64,000 bases of DNA from Marinobacter lipolyticus SM19 (GTDB taxonomy: Bacteria > Pseudomonadota > Gammaproteobacteria > Pseudomonadales > Oleiphilaceae). The stretch lies in assembly GCF_000397065.2 (NCBI RefSeq), contig NZ_KE007306.1, positions 949,164 through 1,013,163 of the forward strand, in the 5' to 3' direction. The notes beneath the pieces are model-generated. The model searched no databases. It had not been told where the DNA came from and was given only the letters and a program-made list of their open reading frames with translations. Both the position numbers and the translations under genes were made by a program. Of this stretch, positions 55,564-64,000 are shown one piece after another (the first letter of the stretch is position 1; each line of letters begins with the position of its first letter).

Positions 55564-56535
55564 ATGTTGTTGGCAATTGGAGCCATTATTGCCGGTCTTA
55601 TTCTATTGGTCTGGAGTGCCGACCGGTTTGTCGAAGGCGCCGCCGCTACCGCCAAACACTTGGGCATGCCATCGTTGCTGATCGGTATGGTGATCATTGG
55701 TTTCGGCACCTCGGCGCCGGAACTGGCCGTTTCCGCCATGGCCGCCGCCGATGGCAACCCCGGCCTGGCATTGGGTAATGGCTACGGCTCCAATATCACC
55801 AACATTGCCCTGATCGTAGGCCTGACGGCGGTGATCGCCCCCATCGCGGTCCACTCCCAGGTGATCCGCAAGGAACTGCCACTACTGCTGGTGCTGACCG
55901 CCATTGCCGGCGTACAACTGCTGGACGGACAGTTGACCCGGTTGGACGGCTGGGTATTGCTGGGTGTATTCGCCGCTGTCATGGGCTGGTCCATTTACCA
56001 GGGGATCAGGGGCAAGGAAGACACCCTGGTCGGTGATACCGACGCGGAACTGATCGCCCATCCAATGCCATTGAAAGTCGCTCTGATATGGCTGGTGGTT
56101 GGTCTGGTGTTGTTGATTGTCAGCTCGAGGATGCTGGTCTGGGGCGCGGTGACCATCGCCCAGGCTCTGGGCGTCAGCGATCTGATTATCGGCCTGACCA
56201 TCGTCGCCATCGGCACCTCTCTGCCGGAACTGGCGTCTGCATTGGCCGCAGTCAAGAAAAACGAGCACGACCTGATTCTCGGCAACATTGTGGGTTCCGG
56301 AATTTTCAACACCCTCGCAGTGGTCGGCCTGGCGGCAACCATAAACCCCCTGACCGTTGATCCGGAAGTCCTTTACCGTGACTGGACACTTATGGCCGCG
56401 CTCACTTTGGGACTGCTGCTTATGACGGTAGGGCTGACCGGAAAACGCAAGCTGATCAGCCGTTTCGACGGCGCACTGCTGTTACTGGTTTACGTGAGTT
56501 ACACCGGCTATCTGGCGTCGACTATCATCAGCTGA
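55564..56535 (+). CDS. Calcium/sodium antiporter (CaCA family, YrbG-like)
   Basis: The 323-residue membrane protein has two alpha repeats typical of K+-dependent or independent Ca2+/Na+ exchangers: G-F-G-T-S-A-P-E-L-A-V-S with G-S-N-I-T-N-I in the first half, and A-I-G-T-S-L-P-E-L-A-S-A with G-N-I-V-G-S-G-I-F-N in the second. It should exchange Ca2+ against Na+ (or H+). It forms a two-gene operon with nhaD, which points to a joint role in sodium-driven ion homeostasis, though the transported ion was not shown. Confidence 0.92.
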   Translation: MLLAIGAIIAGLILLVWSADRFVEGAAATAKHLGMPSLLIGMVIIGFGTSAPELAVSAMAAADGNPGLALGNGYGSNITNIALIVGLTAVIAPIAVHSQVIRKELPLLLVLTAIAGVQLLDGQLTRLDGWVLLGVFAAVMGWSIYQGIRGKEDTLVGDTDAELIAHPMPLKVALIWLVVGLVLLIVSSRMLVWGAVTIAQALGVSDLIIGLTIVAIGTSLPELASALAAVKKNEHDLILGNIVGSGIFNTLAVVGLAATINPLTVDPEVLYRDWTLMAALTLGLLLMTVGLTGKRKLISRFDGALLLLVYVSYTGYLASTIIS

Positions 56536-56559
56536 TCAGGAAAGGTGGTGCCGCGGAGA

Positions 56560-57324
56560 TCACGCGGCTTCACCATCTCCCAGCAGGTTTTCCAGGCGCC
56601 CGCGCACCTCAGCCATCACTGCCACGAGATCTTCCTTGCCTTTACCCGACATATCGATCGGGGCACCCACCCGGACATCCACGGGCTGCCCCAGATTGAT
56701 ACGCCATGTCCTGGCCGGCAAGACCTTGTGAATGCCGCGAATGGCCACCGGCACGATCACCGCCTGAGTGTCCAGCGCCAGGTGGAAACAGCCCTTTTTG
56801 AATGACAGCAAGTGGCCGTCAGGTGAGCGCGTGCCTTCTGGCGCGGCCCAGAGCACGATGCCGCTTTCCATCATCGCCCTGGCCTTTTCAAGGTCCTTTA
56901 CGGCACGCTGCCGGTGGGCCCGGTCAATAGAGGGAAACTCCGCCGCCTTCATCGCCTGCCCAAGCAACGGAATGCTGAACAGCTCCTTCTTGGCCAGCAT
57001 CCGCACCGATCCGGGCATGGAGACAAAGGTCACCGGGATGTCGTAATGGCTGGCATGGGTGCACATGATGATGTAGCGCCGGCCATCGCCAAAATCAGGC
57101 ACCGCGCCCCGTACCGTGAGACTCACCCGCACCAACCGCAACAAAGCCGCCGACCACTCCCGGCAATACTTGTCGACAATCGGTCGATTCAGCTGGCCAA
57201 ACAGGGCCCGCAACAGCACCAGCAAGGAGTACAACGCCGTCAGCCCCACCGATCCCAGAACAACCCCTGCCCGCCTCAGCAAGGTCGCCGACTCCGTCAG
57301 CGGGCTCATATCCAGTCTGATCAC
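56560..57324 (-). CDS. 1-acyl-sn-glycerol-3-phosphate acyltransferase family protein (PlsC-like)
   Basis: This 254-residue protein belongs to the PlsC/LPLAT family, which transfers acyl chains to lysophosphatidate or similar acceptors at the membrane. It has the catalytic H(X4)D motif H-A-S-H-Y-D (residues 90-95), the P-E-G-T-R-S motif and an N-terminal hydrophobic segment (about 20-42). The start is a GTG with AAGGAA upstream. It lies 9 bases after msrB, so it may be transcribed with msrA-msrB. Substrate is not predicted. Confidence 0.88.
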   Translation of the reverse strand: MIRLDMSPLTESATLLRRAGVVLGSVGLTALYSLLVLLRALFGQLNRPIVDKYCREWSAALLRLVRVSLTVRGAVPDFGDGRRYIIMCTHASHYDIPVTFVSMPGSVRMLAKKELFSIPLLGQAMKAAEFPSIDRAHRQRAVKDLEKARAMMESGIVLWAAPEGTRSPDGHLLSFKKGCFHLALDTQAVIVPVAIRGIHKVLPARTWRINLGQPVDVRVGAPIDMSGKGKEDLVAVMAEVRGRLENLLGDGEAA

Positions 57325-57333
57325 GCAGGTTCC

Positions 57334-57756
57334 TTACTGATCCCGAAACACCATGGCAATAGAGTTCAGGCAATACCGCTGGCCGGTGGGAGGCGGTCCG
57401 TCGGGAAATACATGGCCCAGATGACTGTCGCACCGGGGGCACCGGATCTCGGTGCGAGTCATACCCAGGCTGGTGTCCTCAATGTAGCGGATATGCTCCT
57501 TGTCATAAGGCTGGAAGAAGCTTGGCCAGCCGGTTCCTGAATCAAACTTGGAATTGGAACTGAACAATGGCAGGTCACACAACCGGCAGTGGTAGACCCC
57601 CTCTTTCTTGTTATCCAGCAACGTCCCGCAGAAGGGATGTTCGGTACCGTGGTCAAGCAGCACCCGGCGCTCTTCCGCCGACAGGTCTGCTGACATTTCC
57701 TCAACCTGCGACGGGGTCAGGGGGGTCAGCTCGTATCCGGAAGCAGAAACACTCAT
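57334..57756 (-). CDS. msrB: Peptide methionine (R)-S-oxide reductase MsrB
   Basis: MsrB reduces methionine-R-sulfoxide in proteins, repairing oxidative damage. The 140-residue product has the catalytic Cys129 in R-Y-C-L-N-S-I-A-M and two CxxC zinc pairs (Cys57/Cys60 and Cys106/Cys109), with the family segments G-T-G-W-P-S-F and G-H-V-F-P-D-G-P. It lies 10 bases downstream of msrA in the minus-strand operon msrA-msrB-acyltransferase. Confidence 0.96.
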   Translation of the reverse strand: MSVSASGYELTPLTPSQVEEMSADLSAEERRVLLDHGTEHPFCGTLLDNKKEGVYHCRLCDLPLFSSNSKFDSGTGWPSFFQPYDKEHIRYIEDTSLGMTRTEIRCPRCDSHLGHVFPDGPPPTGQRYCLNSIAMVFRDQ

Positions 57757-57766
57757 GACAATCTCC

Positions 57767-58411
57767 TCAGGCTGTGTCGTCGTTGCGGTAATCGGGTTTC
57801 AGATAATCGCTATAGGTCTTCTCCAGCTTTTCCACCTTCGGTGCGGCGACCGCCATGACGTAGGGTTGATAGGGGTTCTGGGCAGCGAAGTTCTGGTGGT
57901 ATGCCTCGGCCGGATAGAAAGCCTCCAGCGGCTCCAGCCGGGTAACGACGGGCTCCGGATAGACCCCGGCAGCGTCCAGTTGACGGATGTAGGCTTCAAC
58001 CACACGCTTCTGCTCCAGCGTTTCATAGAACACCGCGGACCGGTATTGGGTGCCCCGATCATGCCCCTGACGATTTAACTGGGTGGGGTCGTGGGCCACG
58101 GAAAAGAAGACTTTCAATAGCTGACCAAAGCTGACTTTGGATGGATCATAGTGAACATCCACCACTTCGGCATGGCCAGTCTGGCCACCGCACACGGCTT
58201 CGTAATTCGCGGTGTCGGCACTACCGCCAGCATAACCGGACTCCACGAATGTTACACCGTTGATCGCCAGGAAAACCGCTTCAACGCACCAGAAACACCC
58301 GCCAGCCAGGACCACATGGGCAGCGCCGGCACTGTCATCGAGATCCTGCTCCGGATCAGGGAACCGGCTGCGCGGCACTTCCAGCCCCGGAATATTGCAT
58401 GATGTTGTCAT
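57767..58411 (-). CDS. msrA: Peptide methionine (S)-S-oxide reductase MsrA
   Basis: MsrA reduces methionine-S-sulfoxide. The 214-residue product has the catalytic G-C-F-W-C motif (Cys39, Cys42), E-S-G-Y-A-G-G, H-A-E-V-V and Y-R-S-A-V-F. A longer frame extends 39 codons upstream, but the ATG at 58411 has GGAGG seven bases before it and fits the family. It is divergent from the metallophosphoesterase gene. Confidence 0.95.
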   Translation of the reverse strand: MTTSCNIPGLEVPRSRFPDPEQDLDDSAGAAHVVLAGGCFWCVEAVFLAINGVTFVESGYAGGSADTANYEAVCGGQTGHAEVVDVHYDPSKVSFGQLLKVFFSVAHDPTQLNRQGHDRGTQYRSAVFYETLEQKRVVEAYIRQLDAAGVYPEPVVTRLEPLEAFYPAEAYHQNFAAQNPYQPYVMAVAAPKVEKLEKTYSDYLKPDYRNDDTA

Positions 58412-58526
58412 AACCGCCTCCGCTTGTTTGGTGAAACATGAACATTGTATCACTGCGGTTGCAACCCTCCCCAAGCCAACCATAATGGAGTTAGGGTTTG
58501 CCAATACGTGCAATGCAGGATCTAAC

Positions 58527-59501
58527 ATGACCGCCAGGGCCCATACACCAGAAAGTCAGGATGAACTACTGGAGTACCGCTTAAGCCTCCGGCTTGGCCC
58601 GGTCCACGCCCGCCAGAGGCTGGGGATCGAACGGGAAGCCGAAGCCAAGGTATTCGGACCGAACCACAAGACATTCCACCTTGAAAACTGGGCATTAGCG
58701 CCTGGGTTTATCCGTTTCTGTCTGCAAATGTCCGGCCTGCTTCGGCGCGGGCAAAACAACAGTCGACACCTGACCACCACCAACAACTCGTTTCATGTAC
58801 CTGATCTGCCGGCATCCTTTGAAGGTTTCCGCATTCTCCATCTGACGGACCTGCATGTCGATATGGACGAGGCCAACCTTCAGTCGGTCATCGACCAGAT
58901 TACCCCCCTGGAATACGATCTGTGCGTGCTCACCGGTGATTACCGACGCCTGACCTGGGGGCCCGTGGACGAAGCGCTCGATGGCATGGCAAAACTCCGG
59001 GATGCGATTCGCGGCGATGCCTACGCGGTGCTTGGCAATCACGACAGTATAAGGATGGTTCCCGGACTGGAAGACATGGGCTACCGGCTGCTGATGAACG
59101 AACATTCAGAGATTCATCGCAATGGAGAAATCCTCTACCTCGCCGGGGTGGATGATGCCCATTTCTACAAGGTTCACAATCTGCATCGGGCAGGGGATAA
59201 CATTCCCCTTGCGGGCATCAGCATTTTGCTTAGCCATACACCGGAGATCTATCGGGAAGCCGCACACGCCGGATACGACATATTTCTGTGTGGCCATACC
59301 CACGGTGGTCAGATCTGCCTGCCCGGCGGCTTCCCCGTCACCCTGGATTCTGATTGCCCTAGGGCTCTCGGCCGTGGGCACTGGCGAATGAATGGCATGC
59401 AGGGTTACACCTCGCCGGGATCAGGCACCTCGGTGATCAATGTGCGCCTGAACTGCCCACCGGAAGTGACGATCCACACCCTGACCCGGGGCCCCAAATA
59501 A
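58527..59501 (+). CDS. Calcineurin-like metallophosphoesterase
   Basis: The 324-residue protein is a metal-dependent phosphoesterase of the YaeI type (some members hydrolyse phospholipid-like or UDP substrates; the substrate here is unknown). The metal motifs are clear: D-L-H near residue 108-110, G-D near 137, G-N-H-D at 170-173, and G-H-T-H-G-G near the end. About 90 residues precede the catalytic domain, without an obvious membrane helix. The ATG at 58527 has AGGA six bases upstream; the longer frame overlaps msrA and is rejected. Confidence 0.87.
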   Translation: MTARAHTPESQDELLEYRLSLRLGPVHARQRLGIEREAEAKVFGPNHKTFHLENWALAPGFIRFCLQMSGLLRRGQNNSRHLTTTNNSFHVPDLPASFEGFRILHLTDLHVDMDEANLQSVIDQITPLEYDLCVLTGDYRRLTWGPVDEALDGMAKLRDAIRGDAYAVLGNHDSIRMVPGLEDMGYRLLMNEHSEIHRNGEILYLAGVDDAHFYKVHNLHRAGDNIPLAGISILLSHTPEIYREAAHAGYDIFLCGHTHGGQICLPGGFPVTLDSDCPRALGRGHWRMNGMQGYTSPGSGTSVINVRLNCPPEVTIHTLTRGPK

Positions 59502-59504
59502 TGG

Positions 59505-59987
59505 TCAGTGCGGCTGGTGCCGGATACCCAAACGGTAAAGCAGGGGTGAGAACACTATATTGGACAGGGTAAACAGCACCACAACCGCCAAAGCCTGCCA
59601 GAGCCCCACGGGCAACCAGAAAAATGCCAGAATCATGGGCAATAGCGCTTCCGGAACCTGATCCAGCCATAAAGCCCTGGCGCTGGCCGCCAATCCACGG
59701 CGACGCTTGATGAAGCTGCTGAGCATATCGCCGAGCAACCCCATAAAACCGAACAGGGAACCAAAGAACAGTCCCAAACCCACTGCCATGGCAAACAGGC
59801 CACAACTCAGTGTGCCAGCCACCACACCACGCCATGTTTTACTCTCGCCCAGCAGTGGGCGACCATCGCGCCAGAGTCGGCCACCGTCCACCGGTGCCGA
59901 CCAATGATGGCCGAACAATCTCCTGGCAACCACCGGGGCTCCGTTAGCCAGCACCAACATCACAAACAACTCCAGTGCCAGGATCAA
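59505..59987 (-). CDS. CDP-archaeol synthase (CarS/DUF46) family membrane protein
   Basis: The 160-residue membrane protein has about four to five hydrophobic segments and the conserved L-L-G-E-S-K-T-W-R-G region near residue 45-54, as in CarS/DUF46 proteins. In archaea these make CDP-archaeol from CTP; bacterial relatives are annotated by similarity and their true product is not clear. The stop is 3 bases from the end of the metallophosphoesterase gene on the other strand, and the gene lies 17 bases downstream of fumC in the same direction. Confidence 0.78.
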   Translation of the reverse strand: MILALELFVMLVLANGAPVVARRLFGHHWSAPVDGGRLWRDGRPLLGESKTWRGVVAGTLSCGLFAMAVGLGLFFGSLFGFMGLLGDMLSSFIKRRRGLAASARALWLDQVPEALLPMILAFFWLPVGLWQALAVVVLFTLSNIVFSPLLYRLGIRHQPH

Positions 59988-60004
59988 GTCAATCAGCCTC
60001 CGGT

Positions 60005-61381
60005 TCAGGAAACCCCGCCACGGGTCAGTTTGAGCGGATCCATCAACGTTTCCAGCCGGGCTCTGTCCAGCCCACTTCGTTCCTCTGCCACATCAATCAC
60101 CGGGCGACCGGTACGATAGGCCTCCTTGGCGATGTCCGCCGCCAGGGCGTAGCCAATTTCCGGATTCAGCGCAGTGACCAGCACCGGATTTCGTCCCACA
60201 CCGGCGTTCAGGTTATCCACGTTGACCGTGAGACCCTTGATTGCTTTTTCTGCCAGCATGGTGGAAGCGTTACTCAGCAATGAAACCATATCCAACAGAT
60301 TGGCCCCCACCAGCGGTAGCATCACATTGAGCTGGAAATTACCGGACTGACCCGCCAGCGCAATCGTTGTATCCATCCCCATGACCTGGGCACTGACCAT
60401 GGCCACCGATTCCGGAATCACCGGATTCACTTTCCCCGGCATAATGCTGCTGCCGGGTTGCAGCGCAGGCAAACTGATTTCTGCCAGCCCATGAATAGGC
60501 CCACTGTTCATCCACCGCAGATCATTGGCGATCTTGGTCAGTACGATTGCCACGCCCCGGAGTTGGGCAGACAGCGCCACCGGCGAATCGATCGCACTTT
60601 GCCCGACAAATTTGTGCTCCAGGGAACGAAAATGGTAACCGGTGTCGGTCGCCAGGAACTTGACGAATTGTGCGGGAAATTCATCCGGTGCGTTTATCCC
60701 GGTGCCTACCGCAGTCCCGCCCTGCGGCAATGCCATCAGATCGTCAGCCGCCGCTTCCACACGCTTTTCCGTCGCCTGCAGTTGCTCCCGCCAGGTGCGA
60801 AGTTCCTGCCCCACAGTCACCGGCATGGCATCCATCAGGTGGGTCCGCCCGGTTTTAACCTGTTCCGAGAACAGCGCTTCGCGCTCGTAGATGACACCGC
60901 AGAGGTGAGACAACGCGGGCAACAGTTGGGTCTGAACCACCGTAACGGCACTGACGTGGATGGCGGTCGGTATCACGTCATTGGAACTCTGGCTCATATT
61001 GACGTGATCGTTGGCGTTTACCTGGACACCGGCACGCGCCGCCAACGCAGCAATCACTTCGTTGACATTCATATTTGTGCTGGTGCCAGAACCGGTCTGA
61101 TAGCGGTCCACCGGAAACTGGTCTGCAAAATCGCCATTCACCACGTGTTCGCATGCATCGATGATCGCATCCCGCTTTTCATTATCCAGGAAGCCAAGAC
61201 TGGCATTGGCCTCCGCCGCTGCCTGCTTGACCCGGGCAACAGCGGCAATGAACGCCGACGGCATGGGCTGACCACTGACCGGGAAGTTGTCAACGGCGCG
61301 TTGTGTCTGCGCGCCCCAGAGAGCGTCCGCTGGCACACGCACCTCTCCGAGACTGTCTTTTTCCGTTCTGAATTCACTCAT
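60005..61381 (-). CDS. fumC: Fumarate hydratase class II
   Basis: FumC adds water to fumarate to form malate; the class II enzyme is oxygen-stable and iron-free. The 458 residues carry the superfamily signature G-S-S-I-M-P-G-K-V-N-P near residue 312, the T-G-S-G-T-S-T-N-M-N segment and Q-S-S-N-D. AAGGAGAGGG precedes the ATG. It is downstream of a small unknown gene and upstream of the CarS-like gene. With mqo in this window it links fumarate to oxaloacetate. Confidence 0.96.
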   Translation of the reverse strand: MSEFRTEKDSLGEVRVPADALWGAQTQRAVDNFPVSGQPMPSAFIAAVARVKQAAAEANASLGFLDNEKRDAIIDACEHVVNGDFADQFPVDRYQTGSGTSTNMNVNEVIAALAARAGVQVNANDHVNMSQSSNDVIPTAIHVSAVTVVQTQLLPALSHLCGVIYEREALFSEQVKTGRTHLMDAMPVTVGQELRTWREQLQATEKRVEAAADDLMALPQGGTAVGTGINAPDEFPAQFVKFLATDTGYHFRSLEHKFVGQSAIDSPVALSAQLRGVAIVLTKIANDLRWMNSGPIHGLAEISLPALQPGSSIMPGKVNPVIPESVAMVSAQVMGMDTTIALAGQSGNFQLNVMLPLVGANLLDMVSLLSNASTMLAEKAIKGLTVNVDNLNAGVGRNPVLVTALNPEIGYALAADIAKEAYRTGRPVIDVAEERSGLDRARLETLMDPLKLTRGGVS

Positions 61382-61413
61382 GACACCCTCTCCTTATCGG
61401 TATCAGGGAATCG

Positions 61414-61698
61414 TCACCCCCCGTGGTGGGATTTCAGCCTCACATGGTCACAAATTCCCGTAACCTGTTCAAAGTTAACAACTAATGTCTGGACGGTATT
61501 GGTGTAGGTATCGTGGAGATGAAACTTGAATCGGTGCTGCTTCTCACCCTGCAAAAAGGCATCGTATTCCTTCACGAGCTCACGGACATCTCCACCATTG
61601 TCCTGGGACCACGTGGCATTGAACGGGCCGAGGACAGCACCGCCTGCCAGGCAGATGGTCACTTCGTGATTGGTCAGGGCGTTATCGGTTATTGCCAT
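61414..61698 (-). CDS. Small protein of unknown function
   Basis: I do not recognise this 94-residue protein. It has no signal peptide or membrane segment; the sequence contains T-I-C-L-A-G-G-A-V-L-G-P-F and a histidine-rich middle (K-Q-H-R-F-K-F-H-L-H-D). AGGAG lies 9 bases before the ATG, and coding character looks genuine. It is 32 bases upstream of fumC and in the same direction, so it may be co-transcribed. Confidence 0.6.
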   Translation of the reverse strand: MAITDNALTNHEVTICLAGGAVLGPFNATWSQDNGGDVRELVKEYDAFLQGEKQHRFKFHLHDTYTNTVQTLVVNFEQVTGICDHVRLKSHHGG

Positions 61699-61769
61699 GA
61701 TGCACTCTCCTGAAATTCATGGGATCTCAGGAATCAGTGTAGACCCTCGGGCCATGACGGGTTAGTTCG

Positions 61770-63527
61770 TTATTCCGAAGATGGCCCCAGCAGACTCGTC
61801 AACAATGCCCGCAGCCGATTGGGTTTGACGGGTTTGTTGAGGATCGGCAGGTATTGGGCACGCACCAGACTGCGGATATTGTCACTGCTGTCGGCAGTAA
61901 TAATTGCGGCGGGAATATCACGATCCAGTTTACGGCGGACGCTATAGATGGCTTCACAGCCCGTCAGGTTATTATCCAGATGATAATCCGCCAGTATCAC
62001 TGATGGGAGCTGCTCCGCCGTTGCCAGCAATTGCAAGGCCTCAATGTCACTGCGAGCGGCCATGACCGAGCACCCCCAGCGTTCCAGCAATACCTGCATG
62101 CAATCCAGAACGGCCTGTTCATTATCAATGACCAGTACCCGGGCACCGTTGAAGCCTTCGGCAAAGGATTCGAGCGGATGCGTTTCCCCGGCCTCTGCCT
62201 GGCCAGACATGCTTTTCTCCAGGGGAACAGTCAATACGAACCGGGATCCCCTGCCCGGTCGGGAGGCGACGTCAATATCGTACCCCAGAATCCTGACCAT
62301 GCGTTCCACAATGGCCAGTCCCAAACCCACGCCCTGACGCCCGCCGGTGCCCTGGGGCAGCAATTGGTGGAATTCCCTGAAGATGTCACGGAGCTTACCC
62401 TCTTCGATGCCCACCCCGGTGTCCCAGACTTCGATGCGCAGGCAGTCACCGCGCGCGCGCAAAGCCAGCAGAACGCCCCCTTGACGGGTGTAGCGAAAGG
62501 CATTGCTTAACAGATTGCGGATAATGCGGGTCATCATACGCTGATCGGTTTTGACCATTGCGGGCGCCGTATGAATCCGGAACTGCAAACCGGCATTAGC
62601 CGCCACCGCTTCAAATTCCTCTCCCAGCCCGGTCGCAAGCGCCGCCACGTCAGTAAAGGCCAGATCCGGCCTCATCGCCTGCTGATCCAGCTTGGAGATA
62701 TCCAGCAGATCCGCCAACAGGTCTTCCGCCCCCTCAAGGGCGCGGTGAACCTGGTGCACCATGCGCTGCTCCTGGTCCGGCAACTGGCTGTCCTGAAGGG
62801 CAGAAATCATCAGCCTGGCGGCATTCAGCGGCTGCATCAGGTCGTGGCTGGCGGCAGCCAGGTATTTGTCCTTGCTGCGGTTGGCTTCCCGCGCCGCCTC
62901 CATGGCGACCACCAGTTCGCGCTCAACCTTTTCCCGCTCCTCGATCTGGTAGCGCAGCCCGAAGTTGGCGTTCTGCAAGGCTTCGGTGCGCTCTTCCACC
63001 CGTCGTTCCAGATCAGCATTGAGCTGTTCCAGCTTTTGCCGGGCCTGAACCCGTTCGGTGATATCCGCCACGAACGCTTCCACCACTTCCGGGCCCAGGT
63101 CCGGGCGTCGCAATATGGAGATCGCAACATGCACCGGGGTGTTGTCCACCCGCCGCAAACGGGTCTCCCGAACGCGCAGACTGCCCTCGTCCAGGAGCTC
63201 CTGGCGAATCTTGTCAAACTCATTGGAACTGCAGAACAACTGCTCTCGCAGTCGAATCACCCGTTGTTTCAGGTCTTCAGGGCTGGCGTATCCGCAGATA
63301 CGGGCCATCGCCGGGTTGCAGGCCAGAAAACCACCACGCATGTTGGCCTGAAAGATGCCATGAAGTGCGTTCTCAAACAGCCACTTATAGCGGTTACGCT
63401 CCTTCTCCAGTTCCTCTATGCGTTGCTGCAGTGCGGGGTAATAGTTCTTGCGGACCGACTGGCTTCCCAGCCCCAACAGGTCGCCCACTCCATAGCCGCT
63501 GTCCTTTTCCTCAGAGGGCTTCTTCAT
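61770..63527 (-). CDS. Hybrid sensor histidine kinase with PAS and receiver domains (ErcS/NahK-like)
   Basis: The product (about 585 aa) has a PAS domain (about 38-160, around N-A-L-H-G-I-F-Q), a coiled coil, a HisKA domain with the phospho-accepting histidine in A-A-S-H-D-L-M-Q-P-L-N, an HATPase domain (N-L-L-S-N-A-F-R-Y-T, D-T-G-V-G-I, G-V-G-L-G-L-A-I) and a C-terminal receiver domain (D in I-L-A-D-Y-H-L-D; K in L-N-K-P-V-K). No membrane segment, so it is cytoplasmic. It resembles ErcS and NahK of Pseudomonas. I use the ATG at 63527; the gene overlaps the preceding alcohol dehydrogenase by 17 bases. Confidence 0.88.
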   Translation of the reverse strand: MKKPSEEKDSGYGVGDLLGLGSQSVRKNYYPALQQRIEELEKERNRYKWLFENALHGIFQANMRGGFLACNPAMARICGYASPEDLKQRVIRLREQLFCSSNEFDKIRQELLDEGSLRVRETRLRRVDNTPVHVAISILRRPDLGPEVVEAFVADITERVQARQKLEQLNADLERRVEERTEALQNANFGLRYQIEEREKVERELVVAMEAAREANRSKDKYLAAASHDLMQPLNAARLMISALQDSQLPDQEQRMVHQVHRALEGAEDLLADLLDISKLDQQAMRPDLAFTDVAALATGLGEEFEAVAANAGLQFRIHTAPAMVKTDQRMMTRIIRNLLSNAFRYTRQGGVLLALRARGDCLRIEVWDTGVGIEEGKLRDIFREFHQLLPQGTGGRQGVGLGLAIVERMVRILGYDIDVASRPGRGSRFVLTVPLEKSMSGQAEAGETHPLESFAEGFNGARVLVIDNEQAVLDCMQVLLERWGCSVMAARSDIEALQLLATAEQLPSVILADYHLDNNLTGCEAIYSVRRKLDRDIPAAIITADSSDNIRSLVRAQYLPILNKPVKPNRLRALLTSLLGPSSE

Positions 63528-64000
63528 AAACGACCTGGACATCCCGCAAACTGGACTTGCGGGGATTCGTGAGTATGCAGGGGTCCTGCAGGGCGAACCC
63601 GGACAGGTACGGAATATCGGACACGGTAACCCCCAACTCGGCGAGCCGCGCCTCCAGCCCGACCTTGCGTTTGAGCTCGACAATACGGTTCATCAACCGC
63701 TTCTTGATTTCAGGCTTGCCCATACCGCGGGTATCGATGTCCATCGCCTCCGCCACCCGGCGGAAACGGTCCTCCGCCGAGACGTAGTTATAGGCCACAA
63801 CATGTTCCAGCAACAACGCATTACACAAACCGTGTGGCAGATCCAGATAGCCACCAAGGCTGTGGGACATGGCGTGAACCGCGCCAAGGATGGCGTTGGA
63901 GAAAGCCAGCCCGGCCTGCATAGAGGCCAGCATGATCTGTTCACGCAGGTATGGGTTAGCGGTGTTCTCTACTAACGGTTCAAGGTTTCGGTTAATGAGC
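63511..64000 (-). CDS. Iron-containing alcohol dehydrogenase, C-terminal part (ErcA-like, partial)
   Basis: The gene runs off the window at 64000; about 162 C-terminal residues are visible. They contain the iron-binding signature H-A-M-S-H-S-L-G-G and L-P-H-G-L-C-N-A typical of group III alcohol dehydrogenases. The end overlaps the sensor kinase start by 17 bases. In Pseudomonas, ErcA and the ErcS kinase are part of ethanol-oxidation regulation, and this pairing suggests an ErcA-like regulatory role rather than a bulk metabolic enzyme. The N-terminal half is not available. Confidence 0.85.
   Translation of the reverse strand, partial: LINRNLEPLVENTANPYLREQIMLASMQAGLAFSNAILGAVHAMSHSLGGYLDLPHGLCNALLLEHVVAYNYVSAEDRFRRVAEAMDIDTRGMGKPEIKKRLMNRIVELKRKVGLEARLAELGVTVSDIPYLSGFALQDPCILTNPRKSSLRDVQVVYEEAL

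Overview
The window reads as one chromosomal segment of a GC-rich marine gammaproteobacterium, most likely Marinobacter or a close relative. This is inferred from four things: the Pseudomonas-type order of housekeeping genes, a wax ester synthase of the kind Marinobacter carries, Na+-linked transporters (NhaD, an NSS symporter, a Ca/Na exchanger), and malate:quinone oxidoreductase with two-subunit pyruvate carboxylase. I see no phage, insertion sequence, CRISPR array or rRNA.

Positions 1-25,100 are core genes. On the minus strand, read from high to low coordinates, run grpE-dnaK-dnaJ-dapB-carA-carB-greA, then rlmE-ftsH-folP-glmM-tpiA-secG-tRNA-Leu, then the first codons of rimP. yhbY lies on the plus strand between greA and rlmE. 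Next come recN with two LexA boxes, the divergent fur/bamE pair, ratA-ratB, an NSS transporter, smpB, a wax ester synthase gene and ssrA (tmRNA). Readable control sites include heat-shock (sigma-32 type) promoters before grpE and dnaK, a promoter, short arginine-rich ORF and terminator before carA, and a promoter followed by terminators before rimP.

Positions 25,100-31,700 hold an SRAP-domain protein, an ExoD-like membrane protein, a LysR regulator divergent from pycA-pycB, and a beta-carbonic anhydrase that could supply bicarbonate to the carboxylase.

Positions 31,700-46,400 are the most interesting part. Eleven tightly packed minus-strand genes encode a secreted protein with a beta-rich tail, a secreted TPR protein, two TPR lipoproteins, a small secreted protein, an ExbB/TolQ-type motor protein, two ExbD/TolR-type proteins, a TonB-like protein with an AgmX/PglI-type C-terminal domain, a very large lipoprotein with two CxxCH haem motifs, and a small membrane protein. 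Two outer-membrane beta-barrel proteins are read divergently from the same intergenic region. This parts list matches the Agl-Glt gliding and Nfs spore-coat machines of Myxococcus, placed here in a marine gammaproteobacterium and joined to a cytochrome-like lipoprotein.

Positions 46,400-52,400 contain a lipoprotein and a second unusual operon: an ATP-grasp ligase, a large unrecognised protein with a possible Cys-His-Asn (papain-like) site, and a ThDP-dependent acetolactate-synthase-like enzyme.

Positions 52,400-64,000 hold mqo, nhaD with a Ca/Na exchanger, an acyltransferase with msrB and msrA, a metallophosphoesterase, a CDP-archaeol-synthase-family protein, fumC, a small unknown protein, a hybrid sensor kinase, and the C-terminal end of an ErcA-like iron alcohol dehydrogenase. 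Many start codons were moved from the longest reading frame to the one with a good ribosome binding site. Five genes appear to start with TTG.
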